In this document: positions 39,422 through 49,145 of the stretch, piece by piece
How positions within the stretch are numbered: position 1 is the stretch's first letter
How the letters are laid out: each line of letters starts with the position of its first letter
Source of the DNA: Anaerolineales bacterium
Lineage (GTDB): Bacteria; Chloroflexota; Anaerolineae; Anaerolineales; Villigracilaceae
Length of the DNA: 64,000 bases
Assembly (NCBI GenBank): GCA_030583885.1
Contig: CP129480.1
Span: 1,302,001-1,366,000, forward strand
Reading direction: 5' to 3'
Program-made: the position numbers and the translations under genes
Notes under the pieces: generated by a model
The model's database searches: none
Told to the model about the DNA's origin: nothing
What the model saw: the letters and a program-made list of their open reading frames with translations, nothing else

Positions 39422-41305
39422 ATGAGCATACGTTTAAAAGTCATCCTGCCTTATTTGTTGTTGACAGTCGTTGTCGCTGTGATTGGGGTATATGTTGTCA
39501 CGCGCCTGGTGGCCAACAGCATGAGCGATCGCCTGACAAATCAATTGTTGGAGGCGGGGCGTGTGGTCTCTGATAGTTTTGTGCGGCTTGAATCGAATCA
39601 TATAAATTTAGCCAGAGGGGTGGTTTACTATGAGGGGATTGCCCGGGCGGTTATCGATGAAAATGGGGACGAGGCGTATCTTTTGGCAGGCTCCACCTTG
39701 TTGGGTGAGGGGGGCGCGCAAAATTTAATCCTGATTTCGCCGCGCGGAACTGAAATGCTCCAGATCTATGTGGATGAAAATGGCGAAGTGAAACGGGTGG
39801 GCCAGGACGCCGGTTCGGCAAATTTGCCCATCGTTGTTCCTCTCCTGAACAGCAGGGATGTTGATGAACCACCGCTGCGTGCGCTGGGAATCAATCTGGT
39901 GAACGGTGAGACCTATTACTATACCTCCCTGCCCTTGCGCTCGGGAGACCGGTTTGCCGGCGTGGTTGTAGTGGGCACATCCATGCGTAGTTTCCAATCT
40001 TTTCTAAAAAGCATTGTGCTTGCAGATATTATTATTTATGGCGGCAATGGGCAGGCCATCGCAACCACGCTGGGGACGACAGGTTCGGAAACCTTGCAGG
40101 CGGTTTCGATTTCAGAGGATGATTACCGCGAGATCCTGCTTGCGGAAGATGTTGTGACGGGTAAAAATCTTGAACTGGATGGGCGCAACTATACGCTGGC
40201 CTATGGCCCTTTACAGGTGGGGAATGATCGTATCGGTGTGTACGCCGTGGTTTTGCCGTCAGACTATGTGCTGCAGTCCGGCGAGGAAAGCCGAAGCACC
40301 TATATAAACCTGTTTGCAACGGTAATGCTGATTGTGATCGCGATCGGGTTTTTGGTCTCCCGTATGATCACCAGGCCATTGTATTCGCTTGTAACCACTT
40401 CGCAGGCGATCGCAGGCGGCGATCTTGAACAACGGACGAACATCCGCGCGAAGGATGAGATCGGGGAACTTGCCGCCACGTTCGACAATATGACCGGGAA
40501 ACTTCAGGAACGCACGCATGAGTTGGAGCAGATCAACGAACGTTTGCGGCGGATTGACAAAACAAAAACGAACTTTATTCAGATTTCCGCCCATGAATTG
40601 CGCACTCCCCTGACCGTTATCATGGGGTATTCACAAATGCTGGAGCAGGATACGCAGGACAATCCCGGGTTATTAAAACTTGTCCGCGGAATTCTGGAAG
40701 GTTCGGAGCGCATGTCCGGCATTGTGGATAGCATGCTGGATGTTTCACGGATTGACAACAAGGCGCTTGTCTTGAGGAAAACCTCTGTACGCATGGATTT
40801 GATTATTGGGAAAGTCAGCAAAGGGTTTGCTGAAGCGCTTAATGAGCGAAATATCCAACTCGACACAAATGGACTGGAAGAACTGCCTCCTGTTTTTGCC
40901 GACCCCGATCTGATCCAGAAGGTTTTTTATCACCTTGTCATGAACGCCATCAAATTCACGCCGGATGGAGGTTCGGTTACGGTCTCGGGCAGGCATCTCA
41001 ACGGGGATGCAGTGCCGCAGGTCGAAATGACCGTTTCTGATACAGGGATTGGGATCGACGCCTCTTCGCTTCCATTGATCTTTGAAAGGTTCAGTCAAAC
41101 AGGCGAGGTGCTTTTGCATTCCTCCGGAAAGACGAAATTTAAAGGCGGTGGTCCGGGGCTGGGGCTTGCCATCGCGCGTGGAATTGTGGAGGCACATGGA
41201 GGGCGTATTCGGGCGGAGAGTCCGGGGTACAATGAGGAGACAAATCCGGGCAGTACATTTGTAGTTACCCTGCCTGTTGAAAAGGCACCGGAGACAGAAT
41301 CATGA
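39422..41305 (+). CDS. Membrane sensor histidine kinase with extracytoplasmic Cache-like domain
   Basis: 627 residues. Signal-anchor helix (LPYLLLTVVVAVIGVYVV, about 9-26), a large extracytoplasmic sensor region (about 30-295, Cache-like), second helix (NLFATVMLIVIAIGFLV), HAMP (SRMITRPLYSLVTTSQAIAG), HisKA with phospho-acceptor His about 391 in SAHELRTPLTVI, and HATPase_c with N-box VMNAIKFTPDGG, DTGIGID and GPGLGLAIARGIVEAHGG. No response regulator is adjacent. ATG 39422 has GGAGGA upstream; a TTG 51 bases earlier is less likely. The stop overlaps the next ATG. Confidence 0.9.
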   Translation: MSIRLKVILPYLLLTVVVAVIGVYVVTRLVANSMSDRLTNQLLEAGRVVSDSFVRLESNHINLARGVVYYEGIARAVIDENGDEAYLLAGSTLLGEGGAQNLILISPRGTEMLQIYVDENGEVKRVGQDAGSANLPIVVPLLNSRDVDEPPLRALGINLVNGETYYYTSLPLRSGDRFAGVVVVGTSMRSFQSFLKSIVLADIIIYGGNGQAIATTLGTTGSETLQAVSISEDDYREILLAEDVVTGKNLELDGRNYTLAYGPLQVGNDRIGVYAVVLPSDYVLQSGEESRSTYINLFATVMLIVIAIGFLVSRMITRPLYSLVTTSQAIAGGDLEQRTNIRAKDEIGELAATFDNMTGKLQERTHELEQINERLRRIDKTKTNFIQISAHELRTPLTVIMGYSQMLEQDTQDNPGLLKLVRGILEGSERMSGIVDSMLDVSRIDNKALVLRKTSVRMDLIIGKVSKGFAEALNERNIQLDTNGLEELPPVFADPDLIQKVFYHLVMNAIKFTPDGGSVTVSGRHLNGDAVPQVEMTVSDTGIGIDASSLPLIFERFSQTGEVLLHSSGKTKFKGGGPGLGLAIARGIVEAHGGRIRAESPGYNEETNPGSTFVVTLPVEKAPETES

Positions 41306-42318
41306 GAATGACAAAACGCGACCGCTGGGACTGGAGCCTGCTCATCTTTATTGTGCCTCTCGGCATTTTGTTGATGATCATTGCCGGGCAGGTTGCCATG
41401 CAGATTAGACCGCAATGGAGCTTGAATGCCGGCATGGGATCTAATTTGAATCCCGAAACCGAGGGCGGCAGAAATGGCTCATTGCCCATATTTAATCCCC
41501 AAATCCTTACTCCATTCCCGTGGCTGGGCACCTTCCTTACGCCATCAGGCGATGGTATATCCTATCCTCCTCTGGTTGTTATCAACCCAAACGCTACGCA
41601 GTCCCCCATCCTTCCAACGACCGGCACAGAACCGCCTGCGACGGTTACAGAGACACCCGTTCCCTCGCCGACCTCAACAATTCCTGTTGTTCCTCCATCC
41701 GCCACTCCAACAAAGAAACCCGCAGACGATGATGATGATCCTTCGCCGCCTGCGCCGACACCCACTGCCACCCCTACCGGATATCCATCCACACTGGATC
41801 CTTCCTTGGTGCTAATCTCCCCGGCCCCGGCCCAGATCAATACGGATGCGCCGAATCGCGCTCATTCCGACCTGCCAAGTGGAAGTTATACAATCCTGTA
41901 TAACCCTGTCATTGTTTTGTCCACTCCCGACGAATATTATGACATGGTATTTTACGAATACTATACTGGGAGCGGCATATTACTGGACTATATCATTATC
42001 GGCATTTCTAAGAACGCCGATGGTAGCCTGTATTATGAAGTATTTAACTGGGGCGATGGCGTACCCGATACAAATACCAACGTGGCATCTGTGCCGGAGG
42101 TGGACAATGCATCCATCCCAATCGCTGACTTGCATCCCTACCCGGATCCGCCGGCTGCACCCATCCATGGCGGCATCCTGATCGATGTGGATACCGCCTC
42201 CAGCGAACCTCCCGCGGACACATACGATTATATTGTCATCATTTCCCCCAGCAGCGGAGGGGATCCGGCCCAGATCGATGCGATCGTCGTGACGGAAGTG
42301 CCGATTCCAACACCATAG
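41302..42318 (+). CDS. Membrane-anchored extracytoplasmic protein with Pro/Thr-rich stalk
   Basis: 338 residues. One N-terminal membrane segment (LLIFIVPLGILLMIIAGQVA, about 14-33), then a Pro/Thr/Ser-rich stalk (about 90-165, with PTPTATPTGYPS and an Asp cluster ADDDDDPSPP), then an unrecognised C-terminal domain (about 170-330) rich in Tyr and Asp (DEYYDMVFYEYYTGSGILLD). ATG overlaps the kinase stop (ATGA). It could be a surface partner of the kinase sensor domain; that is inference from coupling only. Confidence 0.7.
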   Translation: MRMTKRDRWDWSLLIFIVPLGILLMIIAGQVAMQIRPQWSLNAGMGSNLNPETEGGRNGSLPIFNPQILTPFPWLGTFLTPSGDGISYPPLVVINPNATQSPILPTTGTEPPATVTETPVPSPTSTIPVVPPSATPTKKPADDDDDPSPPAPTPTATPTGYPSTLDPSLVLISPAPAQINTDAPNRAHSDLPSGSYTILYNPVIVLSTPDEYYDMVFYEYYTGSGILLDYIIIGISKNADGSLYYEVFNWGDGVPDTNTNVASVPEVDNASIPIADLHPYPDPPAAPIHGGILIDVDTASSEPPADTYDYIVIISPSSGGDPAQIDAIVVTEVPIPTP

Positions 42319-42326
42319 TCCAGAGA

Positions 42327-42353
42327 AAAGAGACCGAGAGATCGGTCTCTTTT
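42327..42353. terminator. Bidirectional intrinsic terminator
   Basis: 11-bp stem AAAGAGACCGA / TCGGTCTCTTT (42327-42337, 42342-42352) with GAGA loop. U-rich on both strands. It lies between the convergent genes ending at 42318 (+) and 42374 (-). Confidence 0.85.
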
Positions 42354-42373
42354 GTTATAGGAGAATGCCACCC

Positions 42374-44101
42374 TCATTTTTTTAAGGTGAAAAATGAATC
42401 CAACTTTTCCATGAGCAGGGGGTTCAATTTTTCCATGCGGTTCGTTTCGCTGGAAAAAGCGAGCAGAATACTTGCCGCAATGGTAATAACAAGAAGAAGG
42501 TGTGCCAGATGCACGAAAATTTTTGACCACAGGCATTTTTTGCTTTTGTACAAGCAGACGATCCCCCAATATCCAAGGATTGCCAGGAGCGTCAGCTGGG
42601 AAATAATGTCGACAGAATAGCGTAATTGCCCGAAAAAAAAGAATAAAAGGCTGATGAAATTAACAGTAAATGATACGGCAAGTAGATACATAAAAAGGAT
42701 TAATTGAGGTTTGGGAGATGTATTATCCTTGTGTATCGCGCTCTCAGTCTTGGAGAAAAAGGGAAGGAGTGCCAAGGCTAGAAACGGGCCATAGATTAAA
42801 AATCCGGTCATCCTGCCGCTAAAATAAATTTTGGGCGCGGTCATATTCAGCTTTTCAAAGAAGACTGCAATTGTGGTTGGCTGAATAAACGGGAACTTCG
42901 ATATAAACCCAAACGGCTGGAAAACATAAGCATATAAATTCGGCAGAAAATAATCCGCTTGAAACGTCTGGCCCATGAGTTGGTTGAGGTTGTGAATGGT
43001 GATCTGATACCGCAGGCCGAATTCAAATGGGGAATCGAACCTGGCCCAGTTGTACCATCCAATGGCGAAGGCGCCTGCAACCAATGGAATAAACAGGGCG
43101 GTCAATGTCTGAACATGCCTTGTCCATTTAATCGGCTTTGCCGTTCTTTTGAGAATCCAAAGCATGATCAATAGCACCATGAAAACAATGGGCAGCACAT
43201 TCATCGCTCTTGAGCCCGCCGAACATGCCCAGAATAATCCAGCCCAAAATAGATTTCCCTTCTTGATGGTTGAGCTGTCTTCAAAGGCTGAAACAATGAA
43301 ATAGATCCCCCCCATTAAAAAGAATTGACCAGCCCCGATCGCAGCTTGATACACTTCGGGCCTGTTGAGTGACCACAGCACCGGCAGGATAAACCCAATG
43401 ACAAAAATACTGAGGATCACATTCCATATCGGGATGTTTGCAAAGAAGAGCCGCCATAGCTTAAGGATGATGAGTGAGTTGAAGACCAGTAATCCACAAT
43501 AAAAGAAATAGACCAGATACATATCCGTGATCTTGACGTTCGTAATAAATTGGATGGGGGTTATCAAAAGAGCAGGCACAGGACCCCAGTATAAATAAAG
43601 TTTTCCCTTGTAAAGGGACATGTCCCAGATCTCATCGTTGAATGCAGGTCTGCTTGTGGTGCTGTACGGATCCTCTGCGGCCAGCAGGGCTTCGCCCGGA
43701 TCTGCATCAACGTGAAGCTGTCCGTTACGAAACGCGTCCGCCAGCTGTGTATAGTAACGGGTGGTGTTCCTCCACGTTGTGAAGTTGCCAAAGGTGATGA
43801 ACCATGCGTAGATCACAAAAATGACCGCCCAGAGATGGCCGAGCAGGAAAACGGTTTTCAAGTTTTCGGCTTTTTGGATGGTGTTTACAAATGGAAGGTT
43901 GGGTCTTTTGGGAAATAAAAAAGGCAGGCAAATCAAGATCAGTAATATCCCGGAGAAAAATAAAATGGTGCGAAAGCGTCCCCAAGTGATGTCAGGATCA
44001 AGACCGATCGTATGGGCGAAAACGGCTGTAACGACACATATCAGCCCATCTGCAAGCAATAGGGCAGGGATGGTAAGATTGGGAAGTGATGCTTTTCTCA
44101 T
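42374..44101 (-). CDS. Multi-pass membrane protein, GT-C glycosyltransferase-like
   Basis: 575 residues, about 12 hydrophobic segments. An early periplasmic-type loop (TRYYTQLADAFRNGQLHVDA, about 138-157) followed by YLYWGPVPALLITPIQFITN resembles the substrate loop of GT-C enzymes, but the usual DD/DE pair is less clear than in the neighbours at 34227 and 52420. A catalytic role is therefore uncertain. Single gene with its own terminator at 42327-42353; ATG 44101. Confidence 0.65.
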   Translation of the reverse strand: MRKASLPNLTIPALLLADGLICVVTAVFAHTIGLDPDITWGRFRTILFFSGILLILICLPFLFPKRPNLPFVNTIQKAENLKTVFLLGHLWAVIFVIYAWFITFGNFTTWRNTTRYYTQLADAFRNGQLHVDADPGEALLAAEDPYSTTSRPAFNDEIWDMSLYKGKLYLYWGPVPALLITPIQFITNVKITDMYLVYFFYCGLLVFNSLIILKLWRLFFANIPIWNVILSIFVIGFILPVLWSLNRPEVYQAAIGAGQFFLMGGIYFIVSAFEDSSTIKKGNLFWAGLFWACSAGSRAMNVLPIVFMVLLIMLWILKRTAKPIKWTRHVQTLTALFIPLVAGAFAIGWYNWARFDSPFEFGLRYQITIHNLNQLMGQTFQADYFLPNLYAYVFQPFGFISKFPFIQPTTIAVFFEKLNMTAPKIYFSGRMTGFLIYGPFLALALLPFFSKTESAIHKDNTSPKPQLILFMYLLAVSFTVNFISLLFFFFGQLRYSVDIISQLTLLAILGYWGIVCLYKSKKCLWSKIFVHLAHLLLVITIAASILLAFSSETNRMEKLNPLLMEKLDSFFTLKK

Positions 44102-44205
44102 CGATGAAAGGACTCCAACTGTGGAATTGCAAACAATTCTAACAGATGCCCGAATGGAATAAAAAGGCTGTAAAATTGGATGTATCTCTTATCAGGGAGA
44201 AAGCC

Positions 44206-44913
44206 ATGACCGACCCTGTCTCCAAACCCACCTATCGAATCTCGGATTTGCACGAATCAGACCGCCCGCGGGAGAGACTGTCCTCCCTTGGCCCGCAGGC
44301 GTTGACCAACGCGGAGTTGATTGCCATTCTATTGCGTGTGGGTGTGCAGGGAGAGAACGCTGTGGAAGTCGGGCAGCGTTTGCTGCAAAAGTTTGGCGGG
44401 TTGCGTGGTTTGCATCGCGCGCCGTTAAATGAATTGACCGACCAGCATGGAATTGGTGAAGCCAAGGCTGCACAGATCAAAGCTGCGATTGAACTTGGGA
44501 GAAGGCTTACCCTCGAATCGCCCGAGGAGCGTCCGTCCATTAACAGCCCGGCGGATGCGGCTTCGCTTGTGCAGTATGAAATGTCGGCATTGGAGCAGGA
44601 GCATTTGCGGGTAATTTTGCTGGACAGACGAAACCGGGTTCTTGAGACGGTGGAAGTATATAAAGGGTCTGTCAATTCATCGCAGGTCAGGGTGGGGGAA
44701 TTGTTCAAGGATGCAATCCGCACCAACGCCTCGGGGCTGATCGTGGTGCATAACCATCCAAGCGGTGATCCAACACCCAGCCCCGATGACGTGGCAGTGA
44801 CCCGCGCCATTGTGCAGGCGGGGAAATTACTGGATGTGGAGATCCTCGATCATTTGGTGATCGGGCAGGGGAGCTGGATTTCGATGAAGGAAAGAGGGTT
44901 GGGGTTTGGATAA
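44206..44913 (+). CDS. radC: RadC/JAB-family DNA repair-associated protein
   Basis: 235 residues. N-terminal helix-hairpin-helix part ([40 protein letters not shown]) and C-terminal JAB/MPN domain with the metal motif [16 protein letters not shown] (about 181-196) and upstream Glu in [18 protein letters not shown]. The RadC family is widespread; a direct repair role is doubtful, its biochemical function unresolved. ATG 44206 with GGGAGAAAG upstream. Confidence 0.93.
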   Translation: MTDPVSKPTYRISDLHESDRPRERLSSLGPQALTNAELIAILLRVGVQGENAVEVGQRLLQKFGGLRGLHRAPLNELTDQHGIGEAKAAQIKAAIELGRRLTLESPEERPSINSPADAASLVQYEMSALEQEHLRVILLDRRNRVLETVEVYKGSVNSSQVRVGELFKDAIRTNASGLIVVHNHPSGDPTPSPDDVAVTRAIVQAGKLLDVEILDHLVIGQGSWISMKERGLGFG

Positions 44914-44933
44914 AAAGATGGGAGCCCGTCTGT

Positions 44934-45233
44934 TTACATGCTGCTTTTGGAAGTGAATCCCTCCAAATGACCGGTCGGTTGCTCATATTCCACGCGGGCT
45001 TCATCCACGCGTGAAACGAGCGAACCCTGCTTTACCATCTCGATGAATTCGTCAATTTGCGCGCGTGTCCCCTCGGCGACGGTTTCCACCGTATCCTGTC
45101 CCAGATTGCGCACCCAACCCAATACGCCGATCTGCAGGGCGTTATATTCCACATGCGCGCGGAAGCCCACGCCCTGTACGCGTCCCTTTACCCAGATGTG
45201 TACACGAATTTTCTTATTTGGGTCGGTTTCCAC
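44934..45233 (-). CDS. acyP: Acylphosphatase
   Basis: 99 residues. The signature GRVQGVGFRAHVEYNALQIG (about 18-37; catalytic Arg in GVGFR) and GWVRNLGQDTVETVAEGT (catalytic Asn in RNL) are intact. Hydrolyses acyl-phosphate bonds in the cytoplasm. Start is GTG 45233 with AAAGGAG 5-6 bases upstream; it overlaps the 3' end of the peptidase gene by 20 bases, so the two are probably co-transcribed. Confidence 0.92.
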   Translation of the reverse strand: METDPNKKIRVHIWVKGRVQGVGFRAHVEYNALQIGVLGWVRNLGQDTVETVAEGTRAQIDEFIEMVKQGSLVSRVDEARVEYEQPTGHLEGFTSKSSM

Positions 45234-46446
45234 TTTTTCTCCTTTGACGGATCATATCGATTGCGCCCCATATCGGCACAACCAGCACCAATGCCAGGAG
45301 CAATAAAAACGGGGCGAGATTGCGCATCGCGACGCCCGTCACATTTTGTCCCAGCACGGTTTCCCGCCAGCGCGCATCCAGTTGACTGAGCGGCGCACCG
45401 AGTGCATTCGTTGCGCCCAACTCACAACTGAAGCCCTCGCCGTATGAATTGGTTAACCTTGCCAACCCGGAAGTGCCGAATGAGTTGCGGATGTAGGTGA
45501 CAAATGACTGGGATTGTGCATATGCCAGAAACGCCGAACCTGCGTCCGCGGGGAAGGAGATGCACAAGTCCTCAAATGCAATCAACGAGTTGCTTTTGCC
45601 TGCAATATCCAATGCGCGGGCATATTCCGGATTTGGATAAAGTTCGACCATCGCGGCGATGCCTTCAAGCAGCCACGCAGGCTGGCGGTTGTATGTATCT
45701 CCAAGCGCGCGGTACAACAGGATATGCGCGAGTTCATGCGGGATCTTTGTTTCCATTTCGATGGATTGCCCGGCAGCGGGCGCAATGGCAACCAGTACCA
45801 TGCCAAAACTGGGGCTGGCATGTCCGCCTGCCCACGGCTCGCCGCCAAGAAATAATGTATCCTGCAAGTCGGAGATATTCGAGTAAATATAGATCTCGAT
45901 CGGGTCGCTGAGGGAGATGGGGATGAACTCGTTCATGGCCATCATGCCCGCGGCGGCCGCATCCAGCGCGGCAGCGCCAAATGCATCATCGCCGGCATAC
46001 CAGTACACGGTTACGTTGGCACGGGATGTATCCCGCCACGGAAAGCGGTCATCCCGGTATTGAAACCGGATCGGGTCACTCGTATAGGTTTGATTGTCGT
46101 TCAATGTGGCTTGAAACCAAAACACGACCCAGCTGAACGGCGGAAAGGCGTTCAGCGAAGCATCATACGTAAAACTCACCGAGCCATCCTCCGCAACCTG
46201 CAAAGCCTCCACACGGGTCACCTCTTCGTGGACAGCGCGATAGAGAAGCGACACCTGCTGGATGGGGATCGGGGATTTTATCTTCGCCTGAAATGTGATC
46301 GTCCGCCCAAAGTCGACTGTCACGTCGGGATCTTCCACCTCGATTCCAGTCTGGGCTTTTGCCTGTTCGGGTTTCAGGGGCAGGGCTGCCGCGAGCAGCA
46401 TGACGGCCATGATGATCTTTGGAATACCCTTGTGCGGAAACGGCAT
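45214..46446 (-). CDS. Secreted membrane-anchored gluzincin peptidase (peptidase MA-like)
   Basis: 410 residues. Signal peptide (about 1-31, ends QAKAQ), a beta-rich N-terminal part (about 35-135), a zinc-peptidase domain with HEXXH in IPHELAHILLYRALG (about 235-249) and the third ligand Glu in PAWLLEGIAAMVELY (about 256-270), then a C-terminal membrane helix (LAPFLLLLALVLVVPIWGAI) and basic tail. Active site therefore faces outside. Substrate unknown. 4 bases separate its start from the AEC transporter's end. Confidence 0.85.
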   Translation of the reverse strand: MPFPHKGIPKIIMAVMLLAAALPLKPEQAKAQTGIEVEDPDVTVDFGRTITFQAKIKSPIPIQQVSLLYRAVHEEVTRVEALQVAEDGSVSFTYDASLNAFPPFSWVVFWFQATLNDNQTYTSDPIRFQYRDDRFPWRDTSRANVTVYWYAGDDAFGAAALDAAAAGMMAMNEFIPISLSDPIEIYIYSNISDLQDTLFLGGEPWAGGHASPSFGMVLVAIAPAAGQSIEMETKIPHELAHILLYRALGDTYNRQPAWLLEGIAAMVELYPNPEYARALDIAGKSNSLIAFEDLCISFPADAGSAFLAYAQSQSFVTYIRNSFGTSGLARLTNSYGEGFSCELGATNALGAPLSQLDARWRETVLGQNVTGVAMRNLAPFLLLLALVLVVPIWGAIDMIRQRRKSGNRPK

Positions 46447-46450
46447 TTCG

Positions 46451-47368
46451 CTACCTCGCCAGATAAACCAGCAATGGTGTCAACGTAAGCGGGCTGAGCG
46501 CCGTGCCAAGAAAAACGATTGCCGTGACAAGCGATGGCTCCAGTTTGTATTCGGTTGCGATCACGGTCGTTGCCACTGCGGCCGGCATGGCGGCTTCGAT
46601 CACACTGCCCTGCCGGGCAGGTCCCTGCAAGCCGAACCAGCCGGCCAACAGGATGCCAACGAGCGGCCCGAGCACCAATTTTGCAAGAACACCCAGGCCT
46701 GCGGCGCGGAAACTGTGCGACCATTCGATGCGGGTCAATTCGAGACCGAGCAAAACAAGCATGAGCGGAATTGCCCCGTGTGCCGCAATCTCAATCGTGC
46801 GCGAAAGGGGCAGCGGCAATTGCATGCCTATCCCCTTGATAAGAAGCGCCAATACCACGCCGTATACAACCGGTACTTTAAAGAGGCCAAGGATCGATGA
46901 TTTCAAATCCATGTGGCCAAGGGATGCGATCACCACGCCAATCGTGTTGAATAGGATGGTCGTGGTCACATAGAAAAGGGAGGCCACTGCCAGTGCGTCA
47001 GTGCCAAAGGCGAACTTGACGAGAGGGAGACCGTAATTGCCTGTGTTTCCAAATGCAACGGTAAGGATGACAGCCAGCAGATATGTTCTTTCAAGTCGGA
47101 ATAACTTCCCCAGCAAAAAGGCAAGCAGTCCCATGGCAAGGATCACGGAAGTTGTATAGCCGACGGTTGTCAGGGCTTGCCGCAGGTCGAGTTCGCTTTT
47201 TATCATCAGGTCAAAGACCAGCAATGGGCTGAAGACATAGAACACCACGCGCCCAAGCGAACGCGAATCTATGGTCAGAAGTTTTCCAAGCGCAAATCCC
47301 GAGCCGGCAACAAGCAGGATGGGGAGCAGATTGTCGGCAAAGGTCGTGATGAGTTCGTTGATGGGCAT
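46451..47368 (-). CDS. AEC-family (auxin efflux carrier) transporter
   Basis: 305 residues, ten hydrophobic helices in two halves. Family motifs GSGFALGKLL near the N-terminus, AFGNTGNYGLPLVKFAFG with the helix-break NxGNxG (about 115-132), and MPAAVATTVIATEYKLEPSL in the second half. AEC proteins export or import organic anions such as malate, or auxin-like acids. ATG 47368; the longer frame overlaps miaB's downstream region and is not coding. Confidence 0.88.
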   Translation of the reverse strand: MPINELITTFADNLLPILLVAGSGFALGKLLTIDSRSLGRVVFYVFSPLLVFDLMIKSELDLRQALTTVGYTTSVILAMGLLAFLLGKLFRLERTYLLAVILTVAFGNTGNYGLPLVKFAFGTDALAVASLFYVTTTILFNTIGVVIASLGHMDLKSSILGLFKVPVVYGVVLALLIKGIGMQLPLPLSRTIEIAAHGAIPLMLVLLGLELTRIEWSHSFRAAGLGVLAKLVLGPLVGILLAGWFGLQGPARQGSVIEAAMPAAVATTVIATEYKLEPSLVTAIVFLGTALSPLTLTPLLVYLAR

Positions 47369-47427
47369 GACGGTGAAATTATAACCCCGCGAATGAAAGG
47401 GGCGGCCGCAAGGGACACCCTGATAAG

Positions 47428-48765
47428 CTAGATTGAAATCAATTCCGGCTGCTTTTGCAACACGGCCTGCATCGACCACGGTCCCGTCCAGGTGACGGTG
47501 ACGGAGCATAGTTTGCCGCGCAGGTCTTCGTCCGACTCTGCAAAGACGAGTTTGTTGGTGGGGGTGCGTCCGCGCCAGCGGCCCTTTACTTTTTCTTCAA
47601 ACAAAACGTCCACGGTTTCGCCTAGGTATTTCATGTTAATCCCGGCAACGATCTGTTCCTGCAAATCCTCCAACATGCGGAAGCGGCGCATCTTCTCCTC
47701 GTCGGTAATGTTGTCTTCCATGCGGCGGGTGGCAACGGTACCCCCTCGAACGGAATAGCGTGCCAGATGGGCAACATCCAGTTTCAGGTCCGATAAGACG
47801 CGGTGGGTTTCCATGAATTGTTCGTCGGTCTCGCCGGGGAATCCGACGATGATGTCTGTCGCGATGGAACAGTTTGGGATGTGGGCGCGGATCTTTGCGA
47901 TCAGGTCGCGGTATTGTCCTTGGGTGTATCCACGCTTCATATTGAGCAGTACTTCATCATCGCCGGCCTGAATGGGAAGTTCGATGTGCGGCATCACGCG
48001 TGGTAATTCGGCAATGGCATGGATAAGGTCGTCGTCGAAGTAATTGGGATGCGAGGTCAGGAAGCGGATGCGTTCAATGCCCTCGACATCATGAATGATG
48101 CGCAGGAGCGCCGCAAGATTTGGACCATCCGGAATGTCCTTGCCGTAGCGGTCCACGATCTGACCGAGCAGGGTGATTTCCTTTACGCCCTGCCGCGCCA
48201 GCGAGCGGATGTCGCTGACTATGTCCCCGACGGGACGTGAACGCTCACCGCCGCGTTTGTAGGGGATGATACAGAAGGTACAGGCGTGCGAGCACCCGTA
48301 CACGATGGGCACATGCGCGCTGACCAGCCTGCCCTGCTCTGCCACGGGGAGGATCAACTCATCGTCCATCATCAGGAAGCGGCGGGTGGTTTCAGCATCT
48401 TCCATGGATTGGATCTCGCCCTGGGTGAGATGCGAGATCAAAGGCGAGGGGTCGGAGGGCGGAGAGAAGACATCCACATACGGGAGTTTTTCCCTCAATT
48501 TTTCTGCACCGCGCACGCCGACGAGACAGCCCATCAAGTTGATGACAAGGTTGGGGTTTTTCTTCTTCAAAGGTGCAAGCGACGAGACACGCCCGATCGC
48601 CTTGTCTTCGGCGGACTGCCGCACGACACAGGTATTTAGAACGATCACATCGGCTTCTTCGATGGTTTCGGTAAGGGTATAGCCAAGATGCTCGAGTGAC
48701 GAGCCAACCCGCTGTGAGTCGGCGACGTTCATTTGGCAGCCTTCGGTCCAGATGTGGTATTTCAT
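47428..48765 (-). CDS. miaB: tRNA-2-methylthio-N6-dimethylallyladenosine synthase MiaB
   Basis: 445 residues. N-terminal UPF0004 domain with three cluster Cys (TEGCQMNVADSQ; VLNTCVVRQSAEDKA; NLMGCLVG), radical-SAM core with C-x3-C-x2-C in VYGCSHACTFCIIPYKRGGE (about 153-172), and a C-terminal TRAM domain (GETVDVLFEEKVKGRWRGRT). It adds the methylthio group to i6A37 of tRNAs. MtaB and RimO are ruled out by the start and motif context (GCQMN, IPYKRG). Confidence 0.93.
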   Translation of the reverse strand: MKYHIWTEGCQMNVADSQRVGSSLEHLGYTLTETIEEADVIVLNTCVVRQSAEDKAIGRVSSLAPLKKKNPNLVINLMGCLVGVRGAEKLREKLPYVDVFSPPSDPSPLISHLTQGEIQSMEDAETTRRFLMMDDELILPVAEQGRLVSAHVPIVYGCSHACTFCIIPYKRGGERSRPVGDIVSDIRSLARQGVKEITLLGQIVDRYGKDIPDGPNLAALLRIIHDVEGIERIRFLTSHPNYFDDDLIHAIAELPRVMPHIELPIQAGDDEVLLNMKRGYTQGQYRDLIAKIRAHIPNCSIATDIIVGFPGETDEQFMETHRVLSDLKLDVAHLARYSVRGGTVATRRMEDNITDEEKMRRFRMLEDLQEQIVAGINMKYLGETVDVLFEEKVKGRWRGRTPTNKLVFAESDEDLRGKLCSVTVTWTGPWSMQAVLQKQPELISI

Positions 48766-49007
48766 GCGTACTCCTAAAATCCTTCACCCAGCCTTCTCCA
48801 TGGGGAGCAGGCTGGGAGGTAGGCGGGAATTATACCAAGAGTGGTCGGGATTCGTTTTCACCCTGGGTGTTTTGGCAGGAATCGGGATTTGAAGATAAAA
48901 ATCAAGCCGCTGGACGAATCAGCGGCTTGAGCAGTGGGCAGAATTTTCGGTTTAATCCTGGCCGGAAAAGAGTCCCGTGCCGAGCGCAGGCAATTATAAA
49001 TTTATCC
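48766..49007. other. Intergenic region upstream of miaB
   Basis: No coding frame supported. It holds an imperfect hairpin CCCAGCCT...AGGCTGGG (48787-48814) near the miaB start and the minus-strand terminator at 48896-48930. The segment 48940-49007 shows nothing recognisable. Confidence 0.5.
48896..48930 (-). terminator. Minus-strand intrinsic terminator after the pilin-fusion gene
   Basis: 11-bp stem TCAAGCCGCTG / CAGCGGCTTGA (48902-48912, 48920-48930). On the minus strand it exits into ATTTTTATC. It lies 78 bases beyond the second stop (49008) of the pilin-fusion frame, consistent with that longer frame being the original transcript end. Confidence 0.8.
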
Positions 49008-49145
49008 CTAGGGCCAGGTACATAGTTTGCTCGGTGCGTGGAAGGTGAACGTTGTGCAATTGTTTCCTGCGCTTAACGTGGAGCATGTGTTCGGATTTTC
49101 AACAATAGCGCTTCCTGAAGTACAGGCGAATGCACTTGAAGAGGG
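49008..49145 (-). pseudogene. In-frame continuation of the pilin-fusion gene beyond its stop
   Basis: After the TAA at 49146-49148 the same minus-strand frame stays open for 45 codons to TAG 49008-49010. It encodes PSSSAFACTSGSAIVENPNT then CSTLSAGNNCTTFTFHAPSK, with five Cys in all. Composition (secreted-type, Cys-rich, Ser/Thr-rich) fits an extracellular C-terminus, so the TAA looks like a late nonsense change or a readthrough site. Confidence 0.55.
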
